A stretch of DNA of 39,140 nt, from positions 1-39,140 of the forward strand of contig JACQTZ010000015.1 in assembly GCA_016210515.1 (NCBI GenBank). The letters are read 5' to 3'. Position 1 is the stretch's first letter. The number at the start of each line of letters is the position of its first letter. A model generated the notes under the pieces. That model ran no database searches. It had not been told where the DNA came from and saw only the letters and a list, made by a program, of their open reading frames with translations. This stretch comes from Chloroflexota bacterium. Its GTDB lineage: Bacteria; Chloroflexota; Dehalococcoidia; UBA2985. The position numbers and the translations under genes were made by a program. Shown here piece by piece: positions 25,740 to 34,944 of the stretch.

Positions 25740-26942
25740 ATGAGTGACATAGAAAAGCTGCTTGCCGCGTTCCTGAGCGGACGGCTGCTGCGTCCGTCCT
25801 CTGGCGTCCCCAGCCTTGTAGACCTCTCTCGCGCCCTGGCATCCCTGGCCGGAGCGGAAGGGGTTCAGCCCACCCAGAGCTCCACCGCGCTGGCGAGCCT
25901 CATAGGCCCCGCCGACCACCTGGTGTTCGTTCTGGCCGATGGCCTGGGTATGAATCTCATAGAGGAGCTGCCGCCAGACAACTTCTTGAGAACTCACCTG
26001 GCAGCCGAGATACGGACGGTCTTTCCCTCCGCCACTGCCACAGCCCTCACCTCCCTGGCCACGGGCGAATGGCCCGGTAGACACGGAGTAACCGGCTGGT
26101 GGACCCATCTTCCAGCAATAGAGTCCGCCGCGGCCATGCTCCCCTTCGTCACACGGGCAGAGGGCCGATCCCTTGCCGGCCTGGGGGTGACCGCGGAAGA
26201 GGCCTTTCCCCTTCCATCCCTCATGGGCAAGATACCAAGAGACACCCTTGCCCTGTTCCCTGGCCGGATAGCCCAAAGCGTCTTCTCGGCATACTACAGC
26301 GGCGGGAGACCCAGGCACGGCTACAAAACCCTCCAGGAGGCCGCAGACGTCACGGTGGCAAGAGTGACCCACGCTAGCGCACCAACGTACACCTACCTGT
26401 ACACACCTATAGTCGACAACCAGGGACACAGGTACGGCGTCGGGCGGCCCCAGGTTCACGCGGCACTCCAGGAGATGGGCCTCCAGATAGAACGTCTTGC
26501 CACAGGGCTCAACGGCCACGGCCGTATCGTCCTCAGCGCTGACCACGGCCTTCTGGATGCCCCTGCCAGCGTCAGGCACCGGCTCACTCCCTCCTACGAC
26601 CTCATGGCGGCCCTGAGATTCCCCCCCTCCGGCGATGCCCGGGTCCTCTACTTCCATCTTCGCAACGGTGCAGACTCAGGGAGTACCCAGGCTCTCAAGA
26701 GACACCTGGGAGACCACTTCCTGCTCATCTCGGTGGACGAGGCCGAAGGTCTGGCGCTGTTCGGGCCAGACCCCATCTCACCCTTGACCAGGAGCCGCCT
26801 GGGCGACATGATAGCCATCTCCCAGGGGCCCGACGTCATCGAGTACCAGCCTGCGGGAGTAGCAGGGCGAGTTATGCGGGAGGCCTCTCACCACTCTGGC
26901 CTCACCCCATCGGAGATGCGAGTGCCTCTGGTGCTCGCGTAG
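25740..26942 (+). CDS. Alkaline phosphatase superfamily phosphodiesterase/nucleotide pyrophosphatase
   Basis: This 400-residue type I phosphodiesterase-like protein has the superfamily's metal and nucleophile sites: FVLADGLGMNLIEE with the first metal aspartate, FPSATATALTSLATG with the nucleophile threonine, GVTGWW, the YTPIVDNQGHRYG aspartate/histidine pair, LSADHG and a late SHHSGLTP histidine. Substrate is unknown. There is no signal peptide, so it is probably cytoplasmic. I chose ATG 25740 (weak AAAGAAGA upstream), while earlier ATGs at 25698 and 25722 are possible. It diverges from the ACT-GlnE gene with a 123-base gap that shows no clear promoter. Confidence 0.86.
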   Translation: MSDIEKLLAAFLSGRLLRPSSGVPSLVDLSRALASLAGAEGVQPTQSSTALASLIGPADHLVFVLADGLGMNLIEELPPDNFLRTHLAAEIRTVFPSATATALTSLATGEWPGRHGVTGWWTHLPAIESAAAMLPFVTRAEGRSLAGLGVTAEEAFPLPSLMGKIPRDTLALFPGRIAQSVFSAYYSGGRPRHGYKTLQEAADVTVARVTHASAPTYTYLYTPIVDNQGHRYGVGRPQVHAALQEMGLQIERLATGLNGHGRIVLSADHGLLDAPASVRHRLTPSYDLMAALRFPPSGDARVLYFHLRNGADSGSTQALKRHLGDHFLLISVDEAEGLALFGPDPISPLTRSRLGDMIAISQGPDVIEYQPAGVAGRVMREASHHSGLTPSEMRVPLVLA

Positions 26943-27030
26943 CCAGGGACCGGCCGTCAAAAGAGCACCTCTACCCGTCTGCAGCAAGTAATCCCGAGCC
27001 CGGTGAAGAAGCACTCCCTGGCTCCCGATA

Positions 27031-27069
27031 TGCTATAATGGAAGTTGGGATTGGCCCCCAGGGGCCAAT
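27031..27069 (+). promoter_or_regulatory. Extended -10 promoter and leader hairpin of typA
   Basis: TGCTATAAT (27031-27039) is an extended -10 element with a perfect TATAAT, and no good -35 is seen. The expected start is near 27046. Immediately after lies ATTGGCCCC-CA-GGGGCCAAT (27050-27069), a perfect inverted repeat at the very 5' end of the message, where it could stabilise the RNA. The spacing to the typA start is about 25 bases and no clear ribosome-binding site is seen. Confidence 0.6.
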
Positions 27070-27093
27070 TCTTTCAGTTAGGCTAGTGTACAA

Positions 27094-28929
27094 ATGCCAG
27101 CAAACATCAGAAATATCGCCATCATCGCCCACGTTGACCACGGCAAGACCACCCTGGTGGATGCCATGCTCAAGCAGAGCCATGTCCTTCGCGATGACCA
27201 GAAGATTGGCGAGCTAATCATGGACAGCAACGAACTGGAGCGGGAGAAGGGCATCACCATCCTGGCGAAGAACACGGCTGTGACCTACCAGGGGGTGAAG
27301 ATCAACATCCTGGACACCCCCGGCCACGCCGACTTCAGCGGAGAGGTTGAGCGTGTCCTGAACATGGTGGATGGCTGCCTGCTGGTTATAGACGCCGTAG
27401 ATGGCCCCATGCCTCAGACACGCTTTGTGCTCTGGCATGCCCTTCGGATGCGCCTCAAGCCCATTGTGGTCATCAACAAGATAGATCGCCCCTTCGCCCG
27501 ACCGTTGGAAGTGGCGAGCATGGTGCAAGACCTCTTCCTGGATCTGGCCACAGATGCCGAGCAGCTTAACTTCCCCATCCTCTTCGCTTCGGCCAAGGGC
27601 GGATACGCTGTGGCCGAACTGAATGACCAGCCCAAGAGCATGGCTCCCCTTTTCGACGCCATCCTGGAGCACATTCCACCACCCCCCAACGACACTAAGG
27701 GTGGATTCCAGCTGCTGGTAGCAGCGCTGAGCTATGACAACCACCTGGGCCAGATTGCCGTGGGACGGATTGCTCGCGGCAAGATATCAGTTCGGGACCA
27801 GGTGGCTCGTATCACGCACGATGGCGCTACCACCTTCCACAAGATTGCCAGGCTTTTCGTCTTCCAGGGCCTCTCGCGAGCAGAAGTGCCAGAGGCTGAG
27901 GCAGGCGAGATTATCGCCCTGGCCGGCCTGGAGCAGGTAGCCATCAGTGACAGCATCGTCGCCCCAGACATACTGGAGCCTCTGCCCAGCATCGCCATCG
28001 GCCAGCCAACAGTCCAGATGACCTTCGGGGTAAACACCTCCCCCTTTGCTGGGCAGGATGGGCAGTACGTGACCTCCCGCCAGCTTCACGAACGCCTCTC
28101 CAACGAGCTCCGTACCAATGTGAGCCTGCGAGTGGAGAGCACGGACAGCGCCGAAAGCTTCCTGGTCTCAGGGCGGGGCGAGCTCCACCTGTCCATCCTC
28201 ATCGAGACCATGCGCCGGGAGGGCTATGAGTTCCAGGTCTCCAAGCCCAAGGCCGTCGTCAAGGAAGAGAATGGGCAGAGGCTGGAGCCTTACGAGCTGC
28301 TGGTGCTGGACGTTGGCGATGAGAGCGTTGGAGAGCTGATAGAGAACCTGGGCCTGCGGCTGGCGCAGATGACCAACATGAGCACCGACAGCAAGGGCCG
28401 TGTCCGCCTGGAGTTCAAGCTTCCCACACGGGGGCTGATAGGCTTCCGAAGCTTCTTTCTGAAAGCGACCCGGGGCGATGGGACCATGAACAGCATCTTC
28501 ACCGGGTACGAACCGCTGGCCGGCGAAGTGAAGTCCGCGCGAACGGGAGCGCTCATCGCCGCCGTAACGGGCGTGGCAGTAACCTATGGCTTGAACAACG
28601 CCCAGGACCGCGGGCTGACCTTCATCGAACCGAGCACGCCGGTCTACGAAGGCATGGTCGTTGGAGTACACGCCCGAAACAACGACCTGGTGGTGAACGT
28701 CTGCAAAGAGAAGAAGCTGACCAACATGCGCTCATCAACATCGGACATTGCCATCAAGCTCACGCCGCCCATGCTGATGAGCCTGGAGGAGGCCCTGGAC
28801 TTCATGGCCGAAGACGAGGTGCTAGAGGTCACCCCCAAGAACATCCGCCTTCGCAAACGTGTCCTCTCCAACGACCAGCGCCTCCGCCTCAGCCATGAGA
28901 GCGCTCGCCTGGCCGCCGGCAGAATCTAG
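27094..28929 (+). CDS. typA: Ribosome-associated translational GTPase TypA/BipA
   Basis: TypA is an EF-G-like GTPase that binds ribosomes and supports growth under stress and 50S assembly. The 611-residue product has G1 [16 protein letters not shown]2 [15 protein letters not shown]3 DTPGHADF, G4 NKIDRP and G5 SAKGGYA, followed by beta-barrel and EF-G III/V-like domains. The conserved C-terminal TypA domain includes [19 protein letters not shown] and [14 protein letters not shown]. Length is normal. It has its own promoter and precedes the M50 protease gene by 42 bases. Confidence 0.97.
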   Translation: MPANIRNIAIIAHVDHGKTTLVDAMLKQSHVLRDDQKIGELIMDSNELEREKGITILAKNTAVTYQGVKINILDTPGHADFSGEVERVLNMVDGCLLVIDAVDGPMPQTRFVLWHALRMRLKPIVVINKIDRPFARPLEVASMVQDLFLDLATDAEQLNFPILFASAKGGYAVAELNDQPKSMAPLFDAILEHIPPPPNDTKGGFQLLVAALSYDNHLGQIAVGRIARGKISVRDQVARITHDGATTFHKIARLFVFQGLSRAEVPEAEAGEIIALAGLEQVAISDSIVAPDILEPLPSIAIGQPTVQMTFGVNTSPFAGQDGQYVTSRQLHERLSNELRTNVSLRVESTDSAESFLVSGRGELHLSILIETMRREGYEFQVSKPKAVVKEENGQRLEPYELLVLDVGDESVGELIENLGLRLAQMTNMSTDSKGRVRLEFKLPTRGLIGFRSFFLKATRGDGTMNSIFTGYEPLAGEVKSARTGALIAAVTGVAVTYGLNNAQDRGLTFIEPSTPVYEGMVVGVHARNNDLVVNVCKEKKLTNMRSSTSDIAIKLTPPMLMSLEEALDFMAEDEVLEVTPKNIRLRKRVLSNDQRLRLSHESARLAAGRI

Positions 28930-28971
28930 CTTGCATAGTAGCGCCACTTTCCCAGCGCACCCCCTTCAGCC

Positions 28972-29688
28972 ATGCTGTTGCACTCAATAGACCTCTTATT
29001 CACGGATCCAGGGGCATTTATCATCGTGGTCTCAACGTTCCTCGCCACCGCGGGGATAGCCTTGCTCATAGCCATCACCGTCCATGAGTGCAGCCACGCG
29101 GCGGTGGCCTACACCCTGGGAGACCTCACAGCCAAGCGGCTGGGACGGCTATCTCTGAACCCCATGAGACACCTGGATCCCGCGGGCACCATAATGCTGC
29201 TCCTGGTAGGCTTTGGATGGGGCAAACCTGTGCCCGTGAACCCTTACAATCTGCGCAATGGGGTCAGAAAAGGGATGTCCCTGGTAGCGGCGGCCGGCCC
29301 CATATCCAACGTGATCACCGCCGCCATCCTCGCTCTGCCCATAAGAGTGGGCCTCCTGCCCTGGCACTCCCCTTTCTTCTTCAGAGGGCTTCAGGCCCAG
29401 GGGCTGGAAAGCCTGCTGGCGGACCTGCTGGGATTCGTGATATTCTTCAATATCATCCTGGCTGTGTTCAATCTCATCCCACTTTTCCCCCTGGACGGTT
29501 CCAAAGTGGCAATAGGAGTTCTGCCCCACGGACTGGCTAACGCCTTCGCTCGTTGGGAGGCCACTGGCCCAGCCATCCTCATGGCCATAATTATCGTGGA
29601 CTGGGTAACGAACCTGAATTTGCTTTGGGGGGTTCTAAATCCCCTGGTAGATATGGTAGGCTTTATGGTACTGGGGCATACCCTGTAG
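28972..29688 (+). CDS. M50 family (site-2 protease-like) membrane metalloprotease
   Basis: This 238-residue multi-pass membrane protein is a rhomboid-independent intramembrane zinc protease of the short, PDZ-less bacterial type. The zinc-binding HEXXH is HECSH at residues 38-42, and the third ligand lies in NLIPLFPLDG (167-176). Both sit in predicted membrane helices. The substrate is unknown. Such proteins are often housekeeping and found near translation or amino-acid genes in this phylum. No clear ribosome-binding site precedes ATG 28972. It is followed by tyrA 40 bases later. Confidence 0.92.
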   Translation: MLLHSIDLLFTDPGAFIIVVSTFLATAGIALLIAITVHECSHAAVAYTLGDLTAKRLGRLSLNPMRHLDPAGTIMLLLVGFGWGKPVPVNPYNLRNGVRKGMSLVAAAGPISNVITAAILALPIRVGLLPWHSPFFFRGLQAQGLESLLADLLGFVIFFNIILAVFNLIPLFPLDGSKVAIGVLPHGLANAFARWEATGPAILMAIIIVDWVTNLNLLWGVLNPLVDMVGFMVLGHTL

Positions 29689-29728
29689 CAGGAACAACGC
29701 TGTGGGGAGGCGTGTAAGGAGATGAGCA

Positions 29729-30730
29729 GTGGATAAGATTACCATCGTTGGTATGGGACTGATTGGAAGCTCCCTGGGCATGGCTTTGAAGAGAGCACAG
29801 GTGAACGCGGAGATTGTGGGCACCGACAGAGACAGGGAGGTGTCCAACCGAGCACAGCGAGCAGGAGCATCGGACTCAACGGAATACAACCCCCTCCACG
29901 CCATCAAGGGGGCCAAGCTCGTCATAATTGCCACCCCTGTAGGTGCCACGAAAGAGCTTCTGAAGCTCTTCGGGCCCGAGTTGGAGGAAGGATGCATTGT
30001 CACGGACACCGGAAGCACCAAAGTCGAGGTGCTCCGGTGGGCGGAGGAGTATCTGCCCCACACCGTCAACTTTGTGGGCGGGCATCCCATGGCAGGGAAA
30101 GAGCAATCGGGGCCCGATGCTGCCCAGGCCGACCTCTTCCAGGGCGCAACCTACTGCGTCATCCCCGGCAAGCGCTCAGACGAGCAATCGGTCAGAACCA
30201 TCGTCACCATGGTGGAGACCGTGGGGGCAAGCCCCTACTTTATCGACCCCGTGGAGCACGACAGCTTCGTCGCAGCGGTGAGCCACTTGCCTATGATCCT
30301 CTCCACAATCTTGATGAGAACCACATCTAGCAGCCCTTCCTGGGCAGAGATATCCAGACTGGCATCCACCGGCTTCCGAGACGTCAGCCGCCTCGCTTCG
30401 GGAGACCCGGCGATGAGCCGTGACATATGCCTCACCAACCAGGAAGGAATCACGTACTGGATAGACCAGTTCATCAAAGAGCTGTATGCCTTCCGGGGCC
30501 TGGTGTTGGAAGGTGGCGAGAAGCCCCTGGGACGGGCCTTTGACGACGCCTGGGAAGCCAGGGACCGCTGGCTGCAAAACAAGGTAGCAGCGCCCTCGGT
30601 GGGCCCTCGGATGGAGATACCCACCACCGCCGAGAGCTTGGGGGGCCTTTTTGTTGGAGACCGAGCCTCCCGCCGTATCAAGGAGCTGCTAGACTGGCAG
30701 AAAAACAGGGAAAAGGGAGGTAGGTCATGA
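29729..30730 (+). CDS. tyrA: Prephenate dehydrogenase (TyrA)
   Basis: This NAD(P)-dependent enzyme makes 4-hydroxyphenylpyruvate from prephenate in tyrosine synthesis, or acts on arogenate. The 333-residue product starts with the Rossmann motif ITIVGMGLIGSSLGMALK. It continues with the IATPVGATKE and DTGSTK segments, the active-site FVGGHPMAGKE and the helical domain (VAAVSHLPMIL, STGFRDVSRLASGDP). The start is GTG 29729, since the nearby ATG frame stops at once; AAGGAGATG gives a good binding site. Its stop overlaps the aroA start (ATGA), so translation is coupled. No C-terminal ACT domain is present. Confidence 0.95.
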   Translation: MDKITIVGMGLIGSSLGMALKRAQVNAEIVGTDRDREVSNRAQRAGASDSTEYNPLHAIKGAKLVIIATPVGATKELLKLFGPELEEGCIVTDTGSTKVEVLRWAEEYLPHTVNFVGGHPMAGKEQSGPDAAQADLFQGATYCVIPGKRSDEQSVRTIVTMVETVGASPYFIDPVEHDSFVAAVSHLPMILSTILMRTTSSSPSWAEISRLASTGFRDVSRLASGDPAMSRDICLTNQEGITYWIDQFIKELYAFRGLVLEGGEKPLGRAFDDAWEARDRWLQNKVAAPSVGPRMEIPTTAESLGGLFVGDRASRRIKELLDWQKNREKGGRS

Positions 30731-32037
30731 AACGCTCAGTTCTTCCGGCCCGAGAGTTGACAGGCACAATAGCCCCTCCAGCCGACAAGTCCGTCTCCCA
30801 CAGAGCGGCCATTCTCAACAGCCTGGCAGCCGGGGAAGCTGTAATAGATAACTACTCTGAAGGCGCCGACTGCCGCGCTACCCTGCGATGTCTCCGCCTC
30901 CTGGGGGTGTCCGCGGAGAAGGTCATCCCTGAAGAAGGCTCTGCGGAGGCTCCCAGGCTAAAGCTCAACTCCCCCGGCCTGGGAAACTTTCATGAGCCCA
31001 ACGACGTTCTGAACGCCGAAAACAGCGGCACAACCATGCGCTTCCTGGTGGGATTGTTGGGGAGCACCCCATTTCTCTCCGTCGTCACCGGAGACCGCTC
31101 CCTACGCTCCAGGCCCATGGGGCGAGTGGTGCAGCCTCTGCGACTCATGGGCGCGCAGGTCATGGGCCGCGGCGGTGACTCCCTGGCTCCCCTGGCCATT
31201 CGCGGGGGGAACCTGAAAGGAATCGAGTACACGCTGCCCGTGGCCAGCGCCCAGCTAAAGTCGTCCCTGGTGATTGCAGCCCTGTTCGCCCGGGGCGAGA
31301 CTGTGCTGCATCAGCCTGCCCTCTCCAGGGACCACACTGAGCGAATGGTGGAGGCCATGGGAGCATCCTTGACAGAGGATGGGCTGGTGCTGGTGGTGAG
31401 ACCCGGCTCCCAGCTAAAGCCTTTGAACGTAACGGTGTCCGGAGACATAAGCTCCGCAGCGTTCTGGATGGTAGCCGCAGCCGCTCATCCCAATGCAAGA
31501 GTCACCCTCACCAACGTGGGGGTAAATCCCACCCGCACAGGAGTGCTGGACGTGCTCCGGGCCATGGGAGCGCAGATACAGATAGAGAACCCACGGATGG
31601 AAGGCGGCGAGCCTGTAGCCGACCTTTTCATCGAGTCCGCCGAGCTTAAGGGCGTGGAGATTGCTGGAGACCTGATCCCCATAGTACAGGATGAGGTACC
31701 AGTCCTGGCCCTGGCCGCCTGCTTTGCCCGGGGCACCACGGTGATACGAGACGCGGCTGAGCTACGAGTCAAGGAGTCCGACCGCCTGCACACCACCGCC
31801 ACCGAGCTTTCACGGCTGGGAGCCAGGATAAGGGAGATGGCGGACGGCCTGGTCATAGAGGGCACAGGTTCGCTTAAAGGTGGCGCTTGCAGGAGCTATG
31901 GGGACCACCGCCTGGCCATGACCCTGGGAATAGCCGGGCTCCTGGCAAAGGAAGAAGTAGTCATCACCGGAGCCGAGGTTGTGGACGTTTCCTATCCCAA
32001 TTTCTGGGACGACCTGACTTCTTTGACCAGCGCGTAG
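30727..32037 (+). CDS. aroA: 3-phosphoshikimate 1-carboxyvinyltransferase (EPSP synthase)
   Basis: EPSP synthase transfers enolpyruvate from PEP to shikimate 3-phosphate in the shikimate pathway. The 436-residue product has PPADKSVSHRAAILNSLA with the shikimate-binding lysine, NAENSGTTMRFLVGLL in place of the NAGTAxRF family loop, DHTERMVEAMG, and the late DLIPIVQDEVPVLA and YGDHRLAMT. The NSGTT loop is of the class II-like type, as in many Gram-positive and Chloroflexota enzymes; this class call is an inference. It overlaps tyrA by 4 bases and is followed 13 bases later by gmk. Confidence 0.96.
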   Translation: MKRSVLPARELTGTIAPPADKSVSHRAAILNSLAAGEAVIDNYSEGADCRATLRCLRLLGVSAEKVIPEEGSAEAPRLKLNSPGLGNFHEPNDVLNAENSGTTMRFLVGLLGSTPFLSVVTGDRSLRSRPMGRVVQPLRLMGAQVMGRGGDSLAPLAIRGGNLKGIEYTLPVASAQLKSSLVIAALFARGETVLHQPALSRDHTERMVEAMGASLTEDGLVLVVRPGSQLKPLNVTVSGDISSAAFWMVAAAAHPNARVTLTNVGVNPTRTGVLDVLRAMGAQIQIENPRMEGGEPVADLFIESAELKGVEIAGDLIPIVQDEVPVLALAACFARGTTVIRDAAELRVKESDRLHTTATELSRLGARIREMADGLVIEGTGSLKGGACRSYGDHRLAMTLGIAGLLAKEEVVITGAEVVDVSYPNFWDDLTSLTSA

Positions 32038-32050
32038 GCAAGGGACAACT

Positions 32051-32674
32051 GTGAGACCCACCGAACAGTCCATCTACGACCGTGCCGGTGAAGGGCCCAT
32101 GCTGGTGGTGTTATCCGGCCCTTCAGGAGTGGGGAAAGACTCCGTCCTGCGGCAACTGAAGAAGCTGGGCCGCAACTGGCACTTCACGGTCACCGCCACC
32201 ACCCGCACTCAAAGGCCCGGCGAAGACGACGGCATCGACTACCTGTTCCTGGACAGGGATACTTTTCACCATAAGGTGCTGGAGGGAGAGTTCCTGGAGT
32301 GCGCCCAGGTCTACGGCAACTGGTACGGCGTACCCAGGGACCAGGTATCCAACGCCCTGTCAAAAGGCAAGGATGTGATAATCAAAGCCGACGTGCAAGG
32401 CGCTGCCACCATCAAGAGAGCTGTGCCGGAGGCCGTGTTCATATTTCTTATGCCCCCTTCGCCTGAGGAGCTGGAGCGGCGGCTGCGGGAGCGGAAAACA
32501 GAGACCACCCCCGACCTGGAGCTACGCATCCGCACCGCCATGGACGAGCTATACCAGCTGCCCCTTTTCGACTACGTGGTGGTGAACGACCAACTGGAAA
32601 CCGCGGCGAGCCAGATAGACGCCATCATCACCGCGGAGAAGTGCCGCATACCTTCGCGGCGGGTGCACCTATAG
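32051..32674 (+). CDS. gmk: Guanylate kinase
   Basis: Guanylate kinase phosphorylates GMP to GDP. The 207-residue product has the P-loop SGPSGVGKDSVL (the usual Ser/Thr after GK is replaced by Asp-Ser), TATTRTQRPGEDDGIDYLFLD for GMP binding, GEFLECAQVYGNWYG, and the lid and base regions IKADVQGAATIK and LMPPSPEELERRL. Length is normal. The start is GTG 32051. The first 15 residues before the P-loop are slightly longer than in E. coli. It is the last gene of the tyrA-aroA-gmk run. Confidence 0.95.
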   Translation: MRPTEQSIYDRAGEGPMLVVLSGPSGVGKDSVLRQLKKLGRNWHFTVTATTRTQRPGEDDGIDYLFLDRDTFHHKVLEGEFLECAQVYGNWYGVPRDQVSNALSKGKDVIIKADVQGAATIKRAVPEAVFIFLMPPSPEELERRLRERKTETTPDLELRIRTAMDELYQLPLFDYVVVNDQLETAASQIDAIITAEKCRIPSRRVHL

Positions 32675-32698
32675 AGACCTTGCTCAGAGCACAAGCCC

Positions 32699-32776
32699 AC
32701 AGGGGTGCAGGGGGCGGAGCCCCCGCCGGGGTGTGGGGTGTCCCCACCCCTCCAGTTTATTTGGGGTGGGGGGACA
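32699..32776. repeat. G/C-rich dispersed repeat with hairpins
   Basis: The 142-base gap between gmk and the MetE-like gene contains GGGGGC-GGA-GCCCCC (about 32710-32725). It also has a longer inverted repeat, GTGTCCCCACCCC (32738-32750) against GGGGTGGGGGGACAC (32763-32776), with an AT-rich TTTATTT loop. The motif looks like a mobile or dispersed intergenic repeat and could also end the gmk transcript. No riboswitch fold is recognised ahead of the MetE-like gene. Confidence 0.6.
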
Positions 32777-32816
32777 CTGGCTCATCGCGAGCGGATAGTG
32801 GAACACCAGCAGAACC

Positions 32817-33854
32817 ATGAACAACGGCTTCCAGGGCAATGGATTCGCCACGGCCATTGGCAGCATGCCTCATGCTGACCCCGATGAGGCGTGCTCTGTG
32901 GTGCTGCGGCACCTCCCTGAGATACCGGCCTGGCCGCAGCTTCCCAACCTGTCGTTCAGAGAGAACATGTATCTTCAATTCGCCGAAAACTTTCCCGGGG
33001 CGGTGATCATGCAGGAGCGCCTCTATGTTGACCATCGGGAAGACCTGAGCAAACCCCTGGAAGAGCTATATCACGCCTACCTGGAAAACACCGTGGAGCG
33101 ATACCAGACAGGCAAAGAGTACGCCGCCGGCCTGCACGCCTTGGTGAACAGGGGAGCCAGAGGAGCCGTTGCAGTAAAGGGCCAGGTCATCGGCCCCATC
33201 AGCTTCGGCCTTGCCTCCACCGACATGAGCAGACGTCCACTTCTCTACGACGATATCCTGGCCGACGCCATAGCCAAACACCTGCGCCTGAAGGCCGCCT
33301 GGCAGGAGAGGCTATTGAGAAGAGTCTCTCCCCAGACCATCATCTTCATTGACGAGCCTTACCTTGCTTCCATCGGCTCCGCCTTCGTCTCCATTCCCCA
33401 GGTACAAATAACCAACCTCCTGGAAGAGGTGCTTCAGGGCATCACTGGACTCAAAGGCATCCACTGCTGTGGCAACACCGACTGGTCGCTCTTGCTTTCC
33501 ACCTCCATCGACATCCTGAGCTTCGACGCCTATGGCTACGGGGAGTCCCTCGGCCTTTACCCCGCCGACGTGAAGGAGTTCCTCCATCGCGGTGGCATCA
33601 TCGCCTGGGGAATCGTACCCAACGACCAGGCCTCTCTGGCTAAAGAGACCGTGCCTAGCCTCCTGGAGCGCCTAAAAGACCTGTGGGCGAATCTCACCAG
33701 CAAAGGCGTCCCTTATGAGCTTCTGGCCACCCGCTGCCTCGTCACTCCGTCCTGCGGGCTGGCAGGCCTGTCCCCTGGCGCAGCGGTCGGCGTCCTGGAG
33801 CTGCTGGCCAGGGTCTCGCAGGAGCTCAGACGTGGAAGAAGCGCACAACCTTGA
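32817..33854 (+). CDS. Core MetE-like methionine synthase / UROD-MetE fold protein
   Basis: This 345-residue protein has only the C-terminal catalytic barrel fold of cobalamin-independent methionine synthase, like the short 'core MetE' proteins of archaea and Dehalococcoides that take the methyl group from methylcobalamin. The zinc ligands appear as H216-x-C218 in GIHCCGN, an aspartate (D237 in ILSFDAYG, Glu in MetE) and C313 in VTPSCGL. The opening FATAIGSMPHADPDEA and FIDEPYLAS are also family-like. I infer methyl transfer to homocysteine or a related thiol. The methyl donor and the effect of the Glu-to-Asp change are unknown. ATG 32817 is the start. Confidence 0.78.
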   Translation: MNNGFQGNGFATAIGSMPHADPDEACSVVLRHLPEIPAWPQLPNLSFRENMYLQFAENFPGAVIMQERLYVDHREDLSKPLEELYHAYLENTVERYQTGKEYAAGLHALVNRGARGAVAVKGQVIGPISFGLASTDMSRRPLLYDDILADAIAKHLRLKAAWQERLLRRVSPQTIIFIDEPYLASIGSAFVSIPQVQITNLLEEVLQGITGLKGIHCCGNTDWSLLLSTSIDILSFDAYGYGESLGLYPADVKEFLHRGGIIAWGIVPNDQASLAKETVPSLLERLKDLWANLTSKGVPYELLATRCLVTPSCGLAGLSPGAAVGVLELLARVSQELRRGRSAQP

Positions 33855-33917
33855 CGGCTATTTCCAGCGAGAAATAGAATTAGATGTCGGGGGCAACCCC
33901 GCCCCCTGGGGAACGCA

Positions 33918-34388
33918 ATGACACCATCAGAAAGAGTAGAGCATCCTGTTTCCGCCGGAGGAGTCGTGTACAGAATAGGGGGAGATGAGATAGACGTTGT
34001 CATATGCGGGCGTCGCTCCGACGACGGCTGGACCTGGGGACTGCCCAAGGGCACTCCCAACCCCGGGGAAACCCTGGAGCAAACGGCGATACGAGAGGTG
34101 ACCGAGGAGACGGGGTTGAAGGTGGCCCTGGAAGCACCCATAGATGCCATCCAATACTGGTTTGTACGTTCCGACGACGGAGTCAGATGCCACAAGACAG
34201 TGCACTTCTACCTTATGAGCGCTGTGGGAGGCTCCCTCAGCGACCATGACGGTGAGTTCGACGAGGTGCGCTGGTCTCATGGCAAGGAGTCCCTTCATGT
34301 CCTGTCCTACAAGAACGAGATTGACATTCTGGACAAAGCTATCCAAATGGTTTCGCAAAGAGCCAGAGAAGAAGGAGCCGTTGATTAA
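33918..34388 (+). CDS. Nudix hydrolase
   Basis: This 156-residue Nudix-fold pyrophosphohydrolase carries a full Nudix box, GTPNPGETLEQTAIREVTEE followed by TGL, with the metal-binding REVTEE acids. The AGGVVYRIGGDEIDVVICGRR opening and WGLPKG resemble the Ap4A/diadenosine or MutT-like group that works on nucleotides. The substrate is not clear from sequence. It starts 63 bases after the MetE-like gene and overlaps the GNAT gene by 8 bases, so the two are translationally coupled. Confidence 0.9.
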   Translation: MTPSERVEHPVSAGGVVYRIGGDEIDVVICGRRSDDGWTWGLPKGTPNPGETLEQTAIREVTEETGLKVALEAPIDAIQYWFVRSDDGVRCHKTVHFYLMSAVGGSLSDHDGEFDEVRWSHGKESLHVLSYKNEIDILDKAIQMVSQRAREEGAVD

Positions 34389-34944
34389 GGGAAAGCTGAC
34401 CATCCTCAGGGAGAAGCGCATTGAGGATGCCCCCACCGACTACCAGTGGCGCATCGACGAGGAGCTTTCCGCCCTGGACGCCACAACACCCATGAGGATG
34501 TCCTACGCCAGCTTCCTTCGCATGACCGAAGACGAGCTTCGCTACCCGGCCACCTGGTCCAAGCGGTTCGCCGTAGAGACCCACGACGGCAAGCTGATAG
34601 GCAACTGCATGTACTACGACATCGACACCGTCAAGGGACAGACAGAGCTGGGCATCATGATAGGCGACAAAGAGTACTGGAACCGAGGCTACGGCACAGA
34701 CGTGGTTAAAACGCTGACCGGCCACATCTTCAGCACCACCTCCTTCGGGCGTATCTACCTCCACACCCTGGCCTGGAATGTCCGTGCCCAGAAGTCCTTC
34801 CAGAAGTGCGGATTCGTCCCCGTTAAGAATGAGCGACGGAGTGGATACGACTTCATCCTCATGGAGCTGGTAAGGGACAGGTGGGAGGAGATGAAAGACG
34901 GCGCCACTCCCTTGGAAGACGCCGACAAGGGCGAGCAGGGCTAG
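34381..34944 (+). CDS. GNAT family N-acetyltransferase
   Basis: This 187-residue acetyl-CoA-dependent acetyltransferase of the RimJ/RimL type likely acts on protein N-termini, amino acids or small amines. The acetyl-CoA site is visible in ELGIMIGDKEYWNRGYGTDVV and the following RIYLHTLAWNVRAQKSFQKCGF. I chose TTG 34381: AAGGAG lies just upstream, the conserved part begins at LTILREKRIED, and the longer upstream frame runs through the Nudix gene out of frame. Its 3' end overlaps the convergent response regulator gene by 4 bases. Confidence 0.86.
   Translation: MIKGKLTILREKRIEDAPTDYQWRIDEELSALDATTPMRMSYASFLRMTEDELRYPATWSKRFAVETHDGKLIGNCMYYDIDTVKGQTELGIMIGDKEYWNRGYGTDVVKTLTGHIFSTTSFGRIYLHTLAWNVRAQKSFQKCGFVPVKNERRSGYDFILMELVRDRWEEMKDGATPLEDADKGEQG

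Noticed and set aside
25617..26657. About 350-codon upstream extension of the ACT-GlnE frame
   Set aside because: It overlaps the divergent phosphodiesterase gene, which has clear motifs, and the added sequence has no ACT or GlnE features; ATG 25616 is preferred.
32675..32816. Possible cobalamin or SAM riboswitch before the MetE-like gene
   Set aside because: The gap holds only G/C-rich inverted repeats and lacks the conserved boxes of either riboswitch.
34246..34380. Longer GNAT frame starting at ATG 34246
   Set aside because: The extra 45 residues are out-of-frame Nudix gene sequence; TTG 34381 with AAGGAG fits better.
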